This document shows, piece by piece, positions 1 through 5,778 of a DNA stretch of 64,000 bases. Below the pieces are notes generated by a model. The model did no database searches and was not told the DNA's origin. It saw only the letters and a list, made by a program, of their open reading frames with translations. A program made the position numbers and the translations under genes. This DNA comes from Clostridia bacterium (GTDB taxonomy: Bacteria; Bacillota; Clostridia; Christensenellales; UBA1242): contig JAFTMH010000003.1 of the NCBI GenBank assembly GCA_017452445.1, positions 1-64,000 of the forward strand. Reading direction: 5' to 3'. The first letter of the stretch is position 1. The number at the start of each line of letters is the position of its first letter.

Positions 1-19
1 GAAGAAGTTGCAAAACCTC

Positions 20-67
20 AAAAAGAGCAAAACACAAGCAGAGAGGACTCTGCTGTGTTGCTCTTTT
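20..67 (+). terminator. Imperfect hairpin, possible terminator of an upstream gene
   Basis: Left arm AAAAGAGCAA...AGCAGAG pairs with CTCTGCT...TTGCTCTTTT across an AGGA loop, with two one-to-two-base bulges. Flanking GTTGCAA (8-14) and TTGCAAC (73-79) could extend the stem. The right arm ends in TTTT only, so termination would be weak. A frame from base 1 to a TGA at 67-69 could also be the tail of a gene, but nothing confirms it. Confidence 0.35.
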
Positions 68-167
68 GAGATTGCAACCAACTAAATTTTCACGACAAGC
101 AACACTCGAAAAACAGCGATAAGCAATTTGAAAAAATACCTTTTGACCAAATATAAATAATCAAATT

Positions 168-189
168 GCGGCCGTAGGCCGCTTACGGC
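168..189 (+). repeat. Two mutually exclusive short hairpins in the leader of the 230 gene
   Basis: GCGGCC (168-173) pairs with GGCCGC (177-182), while GCCGTA (171-176) pairs with TACGGC (184-189). The two stems share bases, so only one can form at a time. This GC-rich island in AT-rich surroundings sits about 40 bases upstream of the small DNA-binding protein gene. No Shine-Dalgarno sequence is buried in it, so a regulatory role is speculative. Confidence 0.35.
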
Positions 190-190
190 T

Positions 191-198
191 GTATATAC
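191..198. promoter_or_regulatory. GTATATAC palindromic box upstream of the 230 gene
   Basis: This 8-bp self-complementary box sits 32 bases before the start codon at 230. The same octamer returns twice in a larger perfect palindrome just downstream of the gene (416-441). Small ribbon-helix-helix proteins often bind short palindromes near their own gene, so this may be an operator. That link is inferred. Confidence 0.4.
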
Positions 199-229
199 AA
201 ATTTTAGATCTGAAACAAAGGAGGTTAAA

Positions 230-409
230 ATGAGTTATTGGAAACCAAAACAGATGATTTCAATGCGAGTTGACTCGGAAAAATATGCACAAGTTCGGGA
301 TATTTTGGATAAAAAAAATCAAAAAATGGGCTTTGTTGGAGCTAGAACTTACACATTTGCAGATATAGTCGACAAAGCTATGACTGACTATATCCGGGCA
401 AATGCTTAA
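230..409 (+). CDS. Small DNA-binding protein, ribbon-helix-helix-like (59 aa)
   Basis: This 59-residue frame has a strong ribosome site (AAAGGAGG) seven bases before ATG and ends at TAA 407-409. The N-terminus, with QMISMRVDSEKYAQVRDIL, looks like the beta strand and first helix of a ribbon-helix-helix (CopG/Arc-type) protein, and FADIVDKAMTDYIRANA could be the second helix. Proteins of this size and pattern are common regulators on plasmids and integrative elements, where they bind operators as dimers. GTATATAC boxes on both sides of the gene are candidate targets. The fold is judged by pattern only, and the gene could be another small element protein. Confidence 0.6.
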   Translation: MSYWKPKQMISMRVDSEKYAQVRDILDKKNQKMGFVGARTYTFADIVDKAMTDYIRANA

Positions 410-415
410 GCAAAA

Positions 416-441
416 GTATATACTTTTCGAAAAGTATATAC
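416..441. promoter_or_regulatory. Perfect 26-bp palindrome with two GTATATAC boxes
   Basis: The whole 26 bp reads the same on both strands: GTATATAC, CTTTTCGAAAAG overlapping its ends, GTATATAC. It starts six bases after the stop codon of the 59-residue protein. It has no T-tract, so it is not a good intrinsic terminator, and a dimeric protein-binding site is more likely. The octamer also occurs at 191-198 upstream of the same gene. Confidence 0.5.
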
Positions 442-493
442 AAAATCCCAGGGCGAAACTCCCTGTTTAACATAACCAGATTGAATAGTTTTA

Positions 494-527
494 AGGTAAT
501 GACACAGAGTGCCACTGCCTTTTTTTG
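494..527 (+). terminator. Rho-independent terminator
   Basis: AGGTAATGACAC pairs with GTGCCACTGCCT around an AGA loop (ten of twelve positions, one of them a wobble), followed directly by a run of T. It closes transcription from the left just before the promoter of the toxin operon. Confidence 0.7.
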
Positions 528-537
528 TTAAAAATTA

Positions 538-580
538 TTGACAGAAGTATCATTTGATACTATAATAATAAAAAAGGAGG
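538..580 (+). promoter_or_regulatory. Consensus promoter with operator palindrome, toxin-antitoxin operon
   Basis: TTGACA (538-543) and TATAAT (561-566) match the sigma-A consensus with a 17-base spacer. The spacer holds a perfect inverted repeat, AGTATCA-tt-TGATACT (546-561), whose last base overlaps the -10 element. A protein bound there would block RNA polymerase. MqsA-family antitoxins autoregulate through palindromes in their promoter, so the HTH antitoxin encoded at 1019 is the likely ligand. AAAGGAGG (573-580) is the ribosome site for the next gene. Confidence 0.85.
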
Positions 581-587
581 TTTTATT

Positions 588-998
588 TTGCAAAGCTCAG
601 ACTTGAAATGGTCTGTAGAGGAATTGTTAAAAACAATAAAAAAAGTTACTCAATCAAAAGATTTTGATATAGATAGGAATTTTGATTTTAGAGACATAAG
701 ATTATGTGACGATCCAGCTGATCCCAATAACAATAGAAATACAATGTTGGCATTGGGGTATAATATTGAAGATGTTCTGGAAGAAATTAAACGCTTAGAG
801 ATTACAGATTTTTACAGAATTAAACCAGATTACAAACCGGGATCTAAAAAACCTTTTTTTGAGTTTATAAAAGTAATTCGTGACAGACAGGTATATATTA
901 AAATAAAGACTAAAGAATGGAATGATAATATAATATTGTGCGTATCTTTCCATTTTCAAGACCAATATGTAAATGATAGTAAATTTCCATTTAGGTAA
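588..998 (+). CDS. MqsR-like mRNA interferase toxin
   Basis: This 136-residue protein resembles MqsR, a RelE-fold toxin that cuts mRNA on free transcripts. Features seen are an acidic N-terminal region, LGYNIEDVLEEIKRLEITDFYRIKPD (residues about 55-81, like the MqsR segment ending in DFY+), and a C-terminal beta stretch with VYIKIKTKEWNDNIILCVSFHF. The length is somewhat above the usual near-100 residues, mostly through an N-terminal extension. The start is TTG, seven bases after AAAGGAGG; no ATG fits. The stop overlaps the next frame's first possible start (TAATG), which suggests coupled translation with the antitoxin. Family assignment is by pattern and not tested by search. Confidence 0.7.
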   Translation: MQSSDLKWSVEELLKTIKKVTQSKDFDIDRNFDFRDIRLCDDPADPNNNRNTMLALGYNIEDVLEEIKRLEITDFYRIKPDYKPGSKKPFFEFIKVIRDRQVYIKIKTKEWNDNIILCVSFHFQDQYVNDSKFPFR

Positions 999-1018
999 TG
1001 GCAATAAAGAGGGAATAT

Positions 1019-2074
1019 ATGAATAAATTAGATGACAAATTTAAAATAATTAATGAAGAAATTATTTTTTGTAAAGAATGTGGAATGGAGCATAGTGTAA
1101 AACTTGTGCAGTGTGAAACGGTGGCAATAATCAGGGATGAGAAAGTCACATATACAGAACAGTTTTATTATTGTGAACAGACAGAAGAAAGATTTGAAAC
1201 AAGTAATCAAATTAATAGTAATTTACTTGCCGCAAGAGATGCATATAGGGTAAAAAATAACCTATTGACATCTTTAGAGATAAAAGAAATTCGTAAGAAG
1301 TTTGATTTAACACAAGAAGAGTTGTCAATAGTTGCAGGATTTGGCGCTAAAACTGTTACAAGGTACGAAACAAAGCAAATTCAGGATGAATCAAATGATA
1401 GTATATTAAGAATGTTTAATAATGATTATAACTTTGCATTGGAACAAGTGCAAAGACAAAAGGATAAATTGTCTACAGTAAGGTATTCGGAAATATCTGC
1501 TCGTATAACAGGATTTATTACAATTCTTATGAATGAAATACTTGTAGAAAAGGCACTAAAAAATGATTACATTGGATATAGTTTGTCAGGTTGGTATAAT
1601 GGTGATAACATAATAAGTATAGAAAAAATAAAAAATATGATGATTATGTTTGCTCAGAATACTGATAGCGTATCTAAAGTAAAATTGATGAAACTTTTTT
1701 GGTATTGCGATGCATTAAGTTATATAATGTATCAGAAATCAATAAGTGGTATGGTTTACAAACATCGTGATTACGGGGCATTGCCTATTGGATGGGATAA
1801 ATTGATAAGTTTTAACTGTGTTAAAAAAGAAGAATATATATACGAAGGGAATTTGTGTACACGATTTTTACCTAAGGATTATATAGATGTAAATAAAGAT
1901 GTCTTTTCAGATGAAGAGTATGAGGTAATAAATCTTGTATGCAATAAATTTAAACGAATAGGAGCAAAAGAATTAAGTGACATAATGCACCAAGAAGATA
2001 TTTATAAAAATACAGAAGATGGTGAAATTTTAAACTTCCAAAATCTCAACAAATTAAATGTAAAATTTATGTAA
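1019..2074 (+). CDS. MqsA-like antitoxin with zinc-finger, HTH and Panacea (SocA/DUF4065) domains
   Basis: The N-terminus has a CxxC pair (CKEC) and a second cysteine (FYYCEQ), like the zinc-binding half of MqsA. A helix-turn-helix follows, with FDLTQEELSIVAGFGAKTV at about residues 100-118 and an MqsA-like TRYE. The last half carries KLMKLFWYCDALSYIMYQKSISG and a conserved GALPIGWD stretch, typical of the Panacea domain, known to neutralise many unrelated toxins. The protein should bind the toxin encoded upstream and repress the operon through the palindrome at 546-561. ATG 1019 has a ribosome site (AAGAGGG) six bases away. An in-frame ATG at 998, overlapping the toxin stop, would add seven residues but has a weaker site. 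Confidence 0.8.
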   Translation: MNKLDDKFKIINEEIIFCKECGMEHSVKLVQCETVAIIRDEKVTYTEQFYYCEQTEERFETSNQINSNLLAARDAYRVKNNLLTSLEIKEIRKKFDLTQEELSIVAGFGAKTVTRYETKQIQDESNDSILRMFNNDYNFALEQVQRQKDKLSTVRYSEISARITGFITILMNEILVEKALKNDYIGYSLSGWYNGDNIISIEKIKNMMIMFAQNTDSVSKVKLMKLFWYCDALSYIMYQKSISGMVYKHRDYGALPIGWDKLISFNCVKKEEYIYEGNLCTRFLPKDYIDVNKDVFSDEEYEVINLVCNKFKRIGAKELSDIMHQEDIYKNTEDGEILNFQNLNKLNVKFM

Positions 2075-2089
2075 TTAGGAGAAGTAGTT

Positions 2090-2506
2090 ATGGAGACAAA
2101 TAAGTGGCCAAGAAACAGATATAAAGGGCCAGGTGGTGGATTATATACAGGGCCAGGTGGCGGATTATATAGAGGACCAGGTGGCGGGGCTTATGCAGGG
2201 CCAGGTGGCGGATTGTATACAGGGCCAGGCGGCGGATTATATAGAGGACCAGGTGGTGGATTATATACAGGGCCAGGTGGTGGATTATATACAGGGCCAG
2301 GTGGTGGATTGTATACAGGACCAGGTGGTGGATTGTATACAGGACCAGGTGGTGGATTATATAGAGGACCAGGTGGCGGATTATATACAGGACCGGATCC
2401 TAATCCATATTTGTCTAATTGGCCACCAAGGGATGTATTATTAGATTATATGATGAAAAATGGATATGAGAGATATGCTTTATTTATGCTAGATAATGGA
2501 TTTTAA
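2090..2506 (+). CDS. GPGGG-repeat protein, third gene of the toxin-antitoxin operon
   Basis: This is a 138-residue protein with AGGAG seven bases before its ATG and 15 bases after the antitoxin stop, so probably one operon. Residues 1-12 are basic. Residues 13-100 are eleven copies of an eight-residue unit, GPGGGLYT or GPGGGLYR (one is GPGGGAYA). The 38-residue tail runs from GPDPNPYL, through NWPPRDVLLDYMMKNG, to an aromatic end. There is no signal peptide or membrane segment. The regular Gly-Pro-aromatic pattern suggests an extended or beta-solenoid-like region. I have an impression that similar repeats with a PYxSN-PP tail occur as uncharacterised proteins elsewhere, but cannot confirm it. 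Function is unknown. Confidence 0.75.
   Translation: METNKWPRNRYKGPGGGLYTGPGGGLYRGPGGGAYAGPGGGLYTGPGGGLYRGPGGGLYTGPGGGLYTGPGGGLYTGPGGGLYTGPGGGLYRGPGGGLYTGPDPNPYLSNWPPRDVLLDYMMKNGYERYALFMLDNGF
2126..2389 (+). repeat. Eleven tandem copies of a 24-bp coding repeat
   Basis: The unit encodes GPGGGLY(T/R). Copies differ mostly at synonymous positions (GGT/GGC, TTA/TTG, GGG/GGA), so purifying selection on the protein is likely. All three forward frames stay open because the unit is a multiple of three. Slippage should make copy number variable between strains. Confidence 0.9.
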
Positions 2507-2513
2507 ACAATAG

Positions 2514-2584
2514 TGGAAAAATTTTTCCAAAACTGCAAATGTGGTTTTGGAAATTTTTTTCCAGTGTTTTGGAAATTTTTTTCC
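2514..2584. repeat. Three GGAAAAATTTTTCC-type boxes, including a terminator
   Basis: Box 1 (2514-2529) is a perfect 16-bp palindrome, TGGAAAAATTTTTCCA. Boxes 2 (2549-2562) and 3 (2571-2584) are identical, GGAAATTTTTTTCC. CCAAAAC (2527-2533) pairs with GTTTTGG (2544-2550) and is followed by AAATTTTTTT, so the first two boxes also form a plausible intrinsic terminator for the toxin-antitoxin operon. Confidence 0.6.
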
Positions 2585-2731
2585 AAAATTCGTGGTCTAA
2601 TATATTACTTATATTATAAACTTTTTATTGATAGTGATTAATGATTGATAATAATAAAATGCGCATGCGCGATATTATTATAATAAATATATATCATACT
2701 ATAAATCTAGCTGAGTGGAGGATATGTGGCC

Positions 2732-2757
2732 AAAAGTTTAGTCAAAAGTCTAGTCAA
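2732..2757 (+). repeat. 12-bp direct repeats, candidate integrase arm-type sites
   Basis: AAAAGTTTAGTCAA (2732-2745) is followed in phase by AAAAGTCTAGTCAA (2744-2757), a 12-bp period with one mismatch. They lie about 50 bases inside the element from the presumed crossover. Tyrosine integrases of the Tn916/lambda type bind such arm repeats through their N-terminal domain. No integrase is in view, so this is inferred. Confidence 0.45.
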
Positions 2758-2808
2758 TAAAACCTGAGTGTTAGTTATTTGCGATGATATAGCAATTAAG
2801 CAACTTCC

Positions 2809-2853
2809 CTTTTAATCAAGGGGTCCGGAGTTCGAACCTCCGGCAAGCCACCA
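2809..2853 (+). other. Attachment site: 3' fragment of tRNA-Lys(UUU)
   Basis: The fragment matches the 3' part of a tRNA: anticodon loop CTTTTAA (anticodon TTT), 3' anticodon strand TCAAG, variable GGGTC, T-arm CGGAG-TTCGAAC-CTCCG, acceptor strand GCAAGCC, discriminator A and CCA. The 5' half needed to pair with GCAAGCC (GGCTTGC) is absent upstream, and no D-arm is seen. A terminator follows at 2859, as behind a real tRNA gene. This is the expected scar of site-specific integration into tRNA-Lys. Confidence 0.85.
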
Positions 2854-2858
2854 AAAGA

Positions 2859-2888
2859 CTGATGACAAATGTTGTCAGTTTTTTTTGT
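2859..2888 (+). terminator. Rho-independent terminator after the tRNA-Lys fragment
   Basis: CTGATGACA (2859-2867) pairs with TGTTGTCAG (2870-2878) with two wobble pairs, then eight T. It is presumably the original terminator of the tRNA-Lys gene, left on the chromosomal side of the attachment site. Confidence 0.8.
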
Positions 2889-2930
2889 TTTATAAAGAGG
2901 TCAGCAATTTGATTTTGGCATAAAAAAGAA

Positions 2931-2953
2931 AAAAAAACACCAACTGGTGTTTT
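2931..2953. terminator. Terminator of the flavin reductase-rubredoxin gene
   Basis: AAAACACC (2934-2941) pairs with GGTGTTTT (2946-2953). A-runs on the left and T-runs on the right let it work in both directions. It ends six bases before the stop codon of the minus-strand gene at 2959. Confidence 0.75.
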
Positions 2954-2958
2954 CTTTT

Positions 2959-3675
2959 TTATTTTTCAAGCATATCCATACCGCACATTGGGCAGGCGTC
3001 AGGTTTGTCTTCTGCTTGCATTTCAAATCCACAAGTTGGGCAGTAATATGTTTGTTTTGTTTGTGTGGCAGTTTCTTTTGCTGGTTGCCACTCAAAATCT
3101 TGTGCTCCATGTTTGCAGATTGGGCAAACGAAATCTTCTGGCAACGGATAACCTTCATACACATATCCACATATTTTGCACACAAAAACTCCTTTGGTTT
3201 GTGGTTGACTTTTTGGCTTTATATTTGAGTGATAGAAAGCATAAGTCGCAGAAGGTGTGTTTGAGAGTTTTTTGTCGGCAGTTACTTCTGCAAAAAAGGT
3301 GATATGAGTGCCAAGATCGACTTTTTGGATCACTTTTGCTGAGATGTAAGCATTTGTGTGTTTTGTTATGTAAGGTATGCCATTTTCTGCAAGTTGAAAG
3401 TCGGAAAAGTTTGCAAACTTATCCACATCATTTCCACTTGCAAAACCAAAAGTTTTTATCAAGTCAAAAGTGGTTGTTGTGTCGAGAATTGAAACATTAA
3501 ATTCTTTTGTTTGCTCGATAATTTGAGTGGTAAGGTTGTCTTTGTTTATTGTGATTGAAATTTGGTTTGGCGAAGATGTCACTTGCATCAAAGTGTTGAT
3601 GATGCAACCATTGTATTTTTCGCCCTTTGCTGTAAGGACATAGATTCCATACGAAATGTCGTGCATTGCTGTCAT
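2959..3675 (-). CDS. Flavin reductase-like protein with two rubredoxin-type modules
   Basis: Residues 1-150 (from MTAMHDISYGIYVLTAKG) resemble the FMN-binding split-barrel flavin reductase family. Then comes a rubredoxin-like module with VCKICGYVYEG and CPICKHGAQDFEW, and a second zinc-ribbon or rubredoxin-like module with CPTCGFEM and CPMCGMDM. Such flavoredoxin-rubredoxin proteins in anaerobes pass electrons from NAD(P)H to oxygen or superoxide reductases. It is divergent to the desulfoferrodoxin gene, a likely partner. The start at 3675 is chosen because GGAGG lies five bases upstream; a longer frame runs to 3807 but its extra part is AT-rich promoter sequence. Confidence 0.85.
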   Translation of the reverse strand: MTAMHDISYGIYVLTAKGEKYNGCIINTLMQVTSSPNQISITINKDNLTTQIIEQTKEFNVSILDTTTTFDLIKTFGFASGNDVDKFANFSDFQLAENGIPYITKHTNAYISAKVIQKVDLGTHITFFAEVTADKKLSNTPSATYAFYHSNIKPKSQPQTKGVFVCKICGYVYEGYPLPEDFVCPICKHGAQDFEWQPAKETATQTKQTYYCPTCGFEMQAEDKPDACPMCGMDMLEK

Positions 3676-3826
3676 AAGTGCCTCCATATAAAAAAGTATA
3701 ACATAGTCGGTCTGCAAATTGCACACGATTTGCAAATTTTGTAAAAGTTGCAAGTGGGATTTTTTAAAAAATAGTTGAGATTTTTGCATTGGTTGTGCTA
3801 ATATCATATAAACGAAGGAGGAAGTT

Positions 3827-4201
3827 ATGCAACAAAAATTTTATATTTGTGAGCATTGTGGCAAGATGGTGGCACTTGTGAAAGAATCTGGCGTGCCTGT
3901 TGTTTGCTGTGGACAAGTTATGAAAGAAATTGTGCCTGGCACAACTGATGCATCTGTTGAAAAACATGTGCCTGTTTATACTGTTGAAGGAAACAAGGTG
4001 CATGTCAAAGTTGGAAGCGTCGAACACCCAATGACACAAGAACATTATATTGAATGGATTTCATTGCAAACAACAGGTGGAAATCAAAGAAAGGCATTGA
4101 AGCCAAATCAAAAACCAGAAGTATGTTTTGCTCTTTGTGAAGGCGACCAAGTTGAAGCAGTTTATGCTTATTGCAACTTGCACAGTCTTTGGAAGGCATA
4201 A
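3827..4201 (+). CDS. dfx: Desulfoferrodoxin (superoxide reductase)
   Basis: This 124-residue protein reduces superoxide to hydrogen peroxide in anaerobes. The desulforedoxin-type site is CEHC at residues 8-11 with CC at about 28-29. The catalytic iron site shows EKHVPVY, SVEHPMTQEHYIEW and the C-terminal CNLHSLW, giving the histidines and cysteine of the square-pyramidal centre. Length and order fit the two-iron class. The start has AAGGAGGAAG seven bases upstream. A possible promoter is TTGAGA ... TAATAT upstream. It is divergent from the rubredoxin flavoprotein, which may supply electrons. Confidence 0.95.
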   Translation: MQQKFYICEHCGKMVALVKESGVPVVCCGQVMKEIVPGTTDASVEKHVPVYTVEGNKVHVKVGSVEHPMTQEHYIEWISLQTTGGNQRKALKPNQKPEVCFALCEGDQVEAVYAYCNLHSLWKA

Positions 4202-4208
4202 TTTTAAA

Positions 4209-4240
4209 ACTGATGACCAAACATGGTTGTCAGTTTTTTG
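4209..4240 (+). terminator. Rho-independent terminator after dfx
   Basis: ACTGATGACC pairs with GGTTGTCAGT (one wobble pair), followed by TTTTTTG. The stem is very like the one behind the tRNA-Lys fragment at 2859. Confidence 0.8.
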
Positions 4241-4262
4241 TTTTTATTGAAAGGGGTTTTTT

Positions 4263-4679
4263 ATGATTGACGAAAACAAATTGGCACACATTTTGGCAGT
4301 CGCACGCCTGATGGCAGAAAAAGCTGAGCTTGTGGGATTGGATAGGCAAGAGATGTTTGCTTTGGGGTTGGTGCATGACATTGGTTTTGAGTTTGGTGGA
4401 AGCGAAACGCATCATCAAATTGGGGCGCAACTTTTGAAAAATCAAAACTATAAATATTGGCAAGAGGTTTTGCATCACGGCAAGCCTACAAAAGAGTTTC
4501 AATCCAAAGAGTTGGATTTGCTCAATTATGCTGATATGCATATTGACAAAAAAGGAAATTATGTTTCTTTCGAAGATAGATTGAAAGATATTGCCTCAAG
4601 GCGTGGGGAAGATTCGCCACATTATAAAAATTCTAAAATTGTGATAAAACAACTTAAAGAACGATTGAATATTGAATAA
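4263..4679 (+). CDS. HD-domain hydrolase, small
   Basis: This 138-residue protein carries VHDIG at about residues 38-42, the central HD metal motif, with HH (about 58-59) and a late NYADMHIDKKG segment (D at about 91) that fit the other metal ligands. HD proteins are metal-dependent phosphohydrolases of nucleotides or cyclic nucleotides. The substrate is not evident. The start follows AAAGGGG. It lies just behind the dfx terminator and its end overlaps the promoter of the Nudix gene. Confidence 0.7.
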   Translation: MIDENKLAHILAVARLMAEKAELVGLDRQEMFALGLVHDIGFEFGGSETHHQIGAQLLKNQNYKYWQEVLHHGKPTKEFQSKELDLLNYADMHIDKKGNYVSFEDRLKDIASRRGEDSPHYKNSKIVIKQLKERLNIE

Positions 4680-4693
4680 AGTTGTGCTATAAT
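4665..4693 (+). promoter_or_regulatory. Promoter of the Nudix-nucleotidase pair
   Basis: TTGAAT (4665-4670), 17 bases, TATAAT (4688-4693). The -35 lies inside the last codons of the HD gene. Confidence 0.75.
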
Positions 4694-4722
4694 TGCACAG
4701 AAATTTGGAAAGGAGGAAATTT

Positions 4723-5163
4723 ATGGCAAGCGATTTGAAAATTGACATTGATGGAGTTAGACTCAATGTCAGAGTGGGAGCAATCATGAGACATGGAGAC
4801 AATGTCGTGATTGAAATCTCAAAAATTGGATTGAATTCGGTTGTGCCTGGTGGAAGAATTCAAATCAACGAAAAGTCGACAAGTGCTCTTGTGAGAGAAT
4901 TGCAAGAAGAAATGGGCATCGCTTTTACAGAAGAAAAAATGACATTGGTAAAGGTATTTGAAAACTTTTATACAATGGGTGGCAAACCATCACACGAAAT
5001 CTATTTCTTGTATGAATATGTTTTGAGTGATGACGAACTTGCTCAAATCAACTTTGATACAAACGAAGACAACGAAAACACTTATTTTGCACTCGTACCA
5101 AAAACAGATATGGCAAAATACAATGTGCTTCCATTGACTTTGTATCCACTTATCAACAACTAA
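4723..5163 (+). CDS. Nudix hydrolase
   Basis: The Nudix box is complete: GRIQINE, seven residues, then RELQEEMGI (about residues 43-66), giving the three catalytic glutamates. Nudix enzymes hydrolyse nucleoside diphosphates linked to another group; the 146-residue size fits a house-cleaning NTP or ADP-sugar enzyme. ATG 4723 has AAAGGAGG seven bases upstream; an upstream in-frame start at 4693 overlaps the -10 element and is rejected. The next gene starts nine bases after its stop, so the two probably form an operon. Confidence 0.85.
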   Translation: MASDLKIDIDGVRLNVRVGAIMRHGDNVVIEISKIGLNSVVPGGRIQINEKSTSALVRELQEEMGIAFTEEKMTLVKVFENFYTMGGKPSHEIYFLYEYVLSDDELAQINFDTNEDNENTYFALVPKTDMAKYNVLPLTLYPLINN

Positions 5164-5172
5164 GGAGAAGTT

Positions 5173-5745
5173 ATGGTTATTGCTATTGATCTTGATGGAT
5201 GCGTGTATGACACCGAAGAATATTATCGCACCTATGCACATTTTTGGGATCTTGCTGTGGTAGGCAATGGGTTGCAAAAATCAGACGAAATGCACATGGA
5301 CAAAAGATTTGGTTGGGATAAAGAGACGATCAACAACTTTTATGCCAAATTTACTGCTGAAATTGTTGAAAATGCACCACTCAAAGTTGGGGCAAAACAT
5401 GTGCTTGATCAACTCAAACAACGAGGACACAAACTTGTTTGCGTGACATTGAGAGGATATTATCAGGATTGCGAAATCCCTATCACAGAAAAAAGATTTA
5501 AAGCAGAAGGCATTTCGTTTGACAAAATTGTTTACAATCAAACCAACAAATTGCAAGCTTGTTTGGATGAAAATGTTGATTTGATTGTTGATGACAATCC
5601 AAAAAATGTCGAAATGCTTGCAAAAAACAACATCAAGTGTTTGCACTTTAGGGGCATAGGAATGAAAAATGTTGAGCATGAAAATGTGATTGAAGTTCAA
5701 AATTGGGCAGATGTGCTTGAAAAAATAAACAAACTTGAAAAATAA
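5173..5745 (+). CDS. HAD-type 5'-nucleotidase-like protein (5'(3')-deoxyribonucleotidase family)
   Basis: The protein begins MVIAIDLDGCVYD, with the DxD nucleophile motif at residues 6-8. CVTLRG is motif II and IVDDNPKNV is motif III/IV. The 190-residue size and the placement of motifs fit the NT5C-like family (YqfW-type) rather than classical HAD enzymes with a large cap. A role in dephosphorylating nucleotides would suit the neighbouring Nudix gene. The start follows AAGGAGAAG. Confidence 0.7.
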   Translation: MVIAIDLDGCVYDTEEYYRTYAHFWDLAVVGNGLQKSDEMHMDKRFGWDKETINNFYAKFTAEIVENAPLKVGAKHVLDQLKQRGHKLVCVTLRGYYQDCEIPITEKRFKAEGISFDKIVYNQTNKLQACLDENVDLIVDDNPKNVEMLAKNNIKCLHFRGIGMKNVEHENVIEVQNWADVLEKINKLEK

Positions 5746-5778
5746 AAAGACACCAACGGACGCATTGGTGTCTTTTTT
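5746..5778. terminator. Bidirectional terminator
   Basis: AAAGACACCAA pairs with TTGGTGTCTTT with A- and T-runs at the two sides. It separates the convergent nucleotidase and TetR genes and overlaps the last codon of the TetR gene. Confidence 0.85.

Larger units (their letters stand above)
2507..2808. other. Non-coding end of the element
   Basis: I see no gene here. The stretch holds three GGAAA-T-tract-CC boxes (2514-2584), a GCGCATGCGC palindrome (2661-2670) flanked by inverted TAATAAT/ATTATTA arms (2649-2680), and a pair of 12-bp direct repeats (2732-2757) near the attachment site. Such clusters of repeats are usual for recombinase and accessory-factor binding at element ends. Confidence 0.5.
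1..2853. mobile_element. Right end of an integrated element bounded by a tRNA-Lys 3' fragment
   Basis: The stretch is unlike the rest of the window: its genes use ATA isoleucine codons often, it carries a toxin-antitoxin operon and a small DNA-binding protein, and it stops at a tRNA-Lys 3' fragment with no matching 5' half. Tyrosine recombinases commonly insert at tRNA 3' ends, leaving the intact tRNA at one end and a 3' fragment at the other. The integrase and the other end would lie to the left of the window. Whether the element is an integrative conjugative element, a phage remnant or a genomic island cannot be told from here. Confidence 0.65.

Noticed and set aside
1..69. C-terminal end of an upstream gene
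   Set aside because: A frame is open to TGA 67-69, but other frames are open too and the sequence forms a hairpin; there is no homology to judge by.
2126..2389. CRISPR-like array of short repeats
   Set aside because: Repeats are contiguous without spacers and are in frame inside a gene.
2133..2444. Second open frame (103 codons) across the GPGGG repeat
   Set aside because: It is open only because the 24-bp unit repeats in every frame; silent variation fits the GPGGG frame, and there is no ribosome site.
2735..2853. Complete tRNA-Lys gene
   Set aside because: The 5' acceptor strand GGCTTGC and a D-arm are missing; only the 3' part fits.
3676..3807. N-terminal extension of the rubredoxin flavoprotein to 3807
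   Set aside because: It runs through the divergent promoter region, and GGAGG marks ATG 3675.
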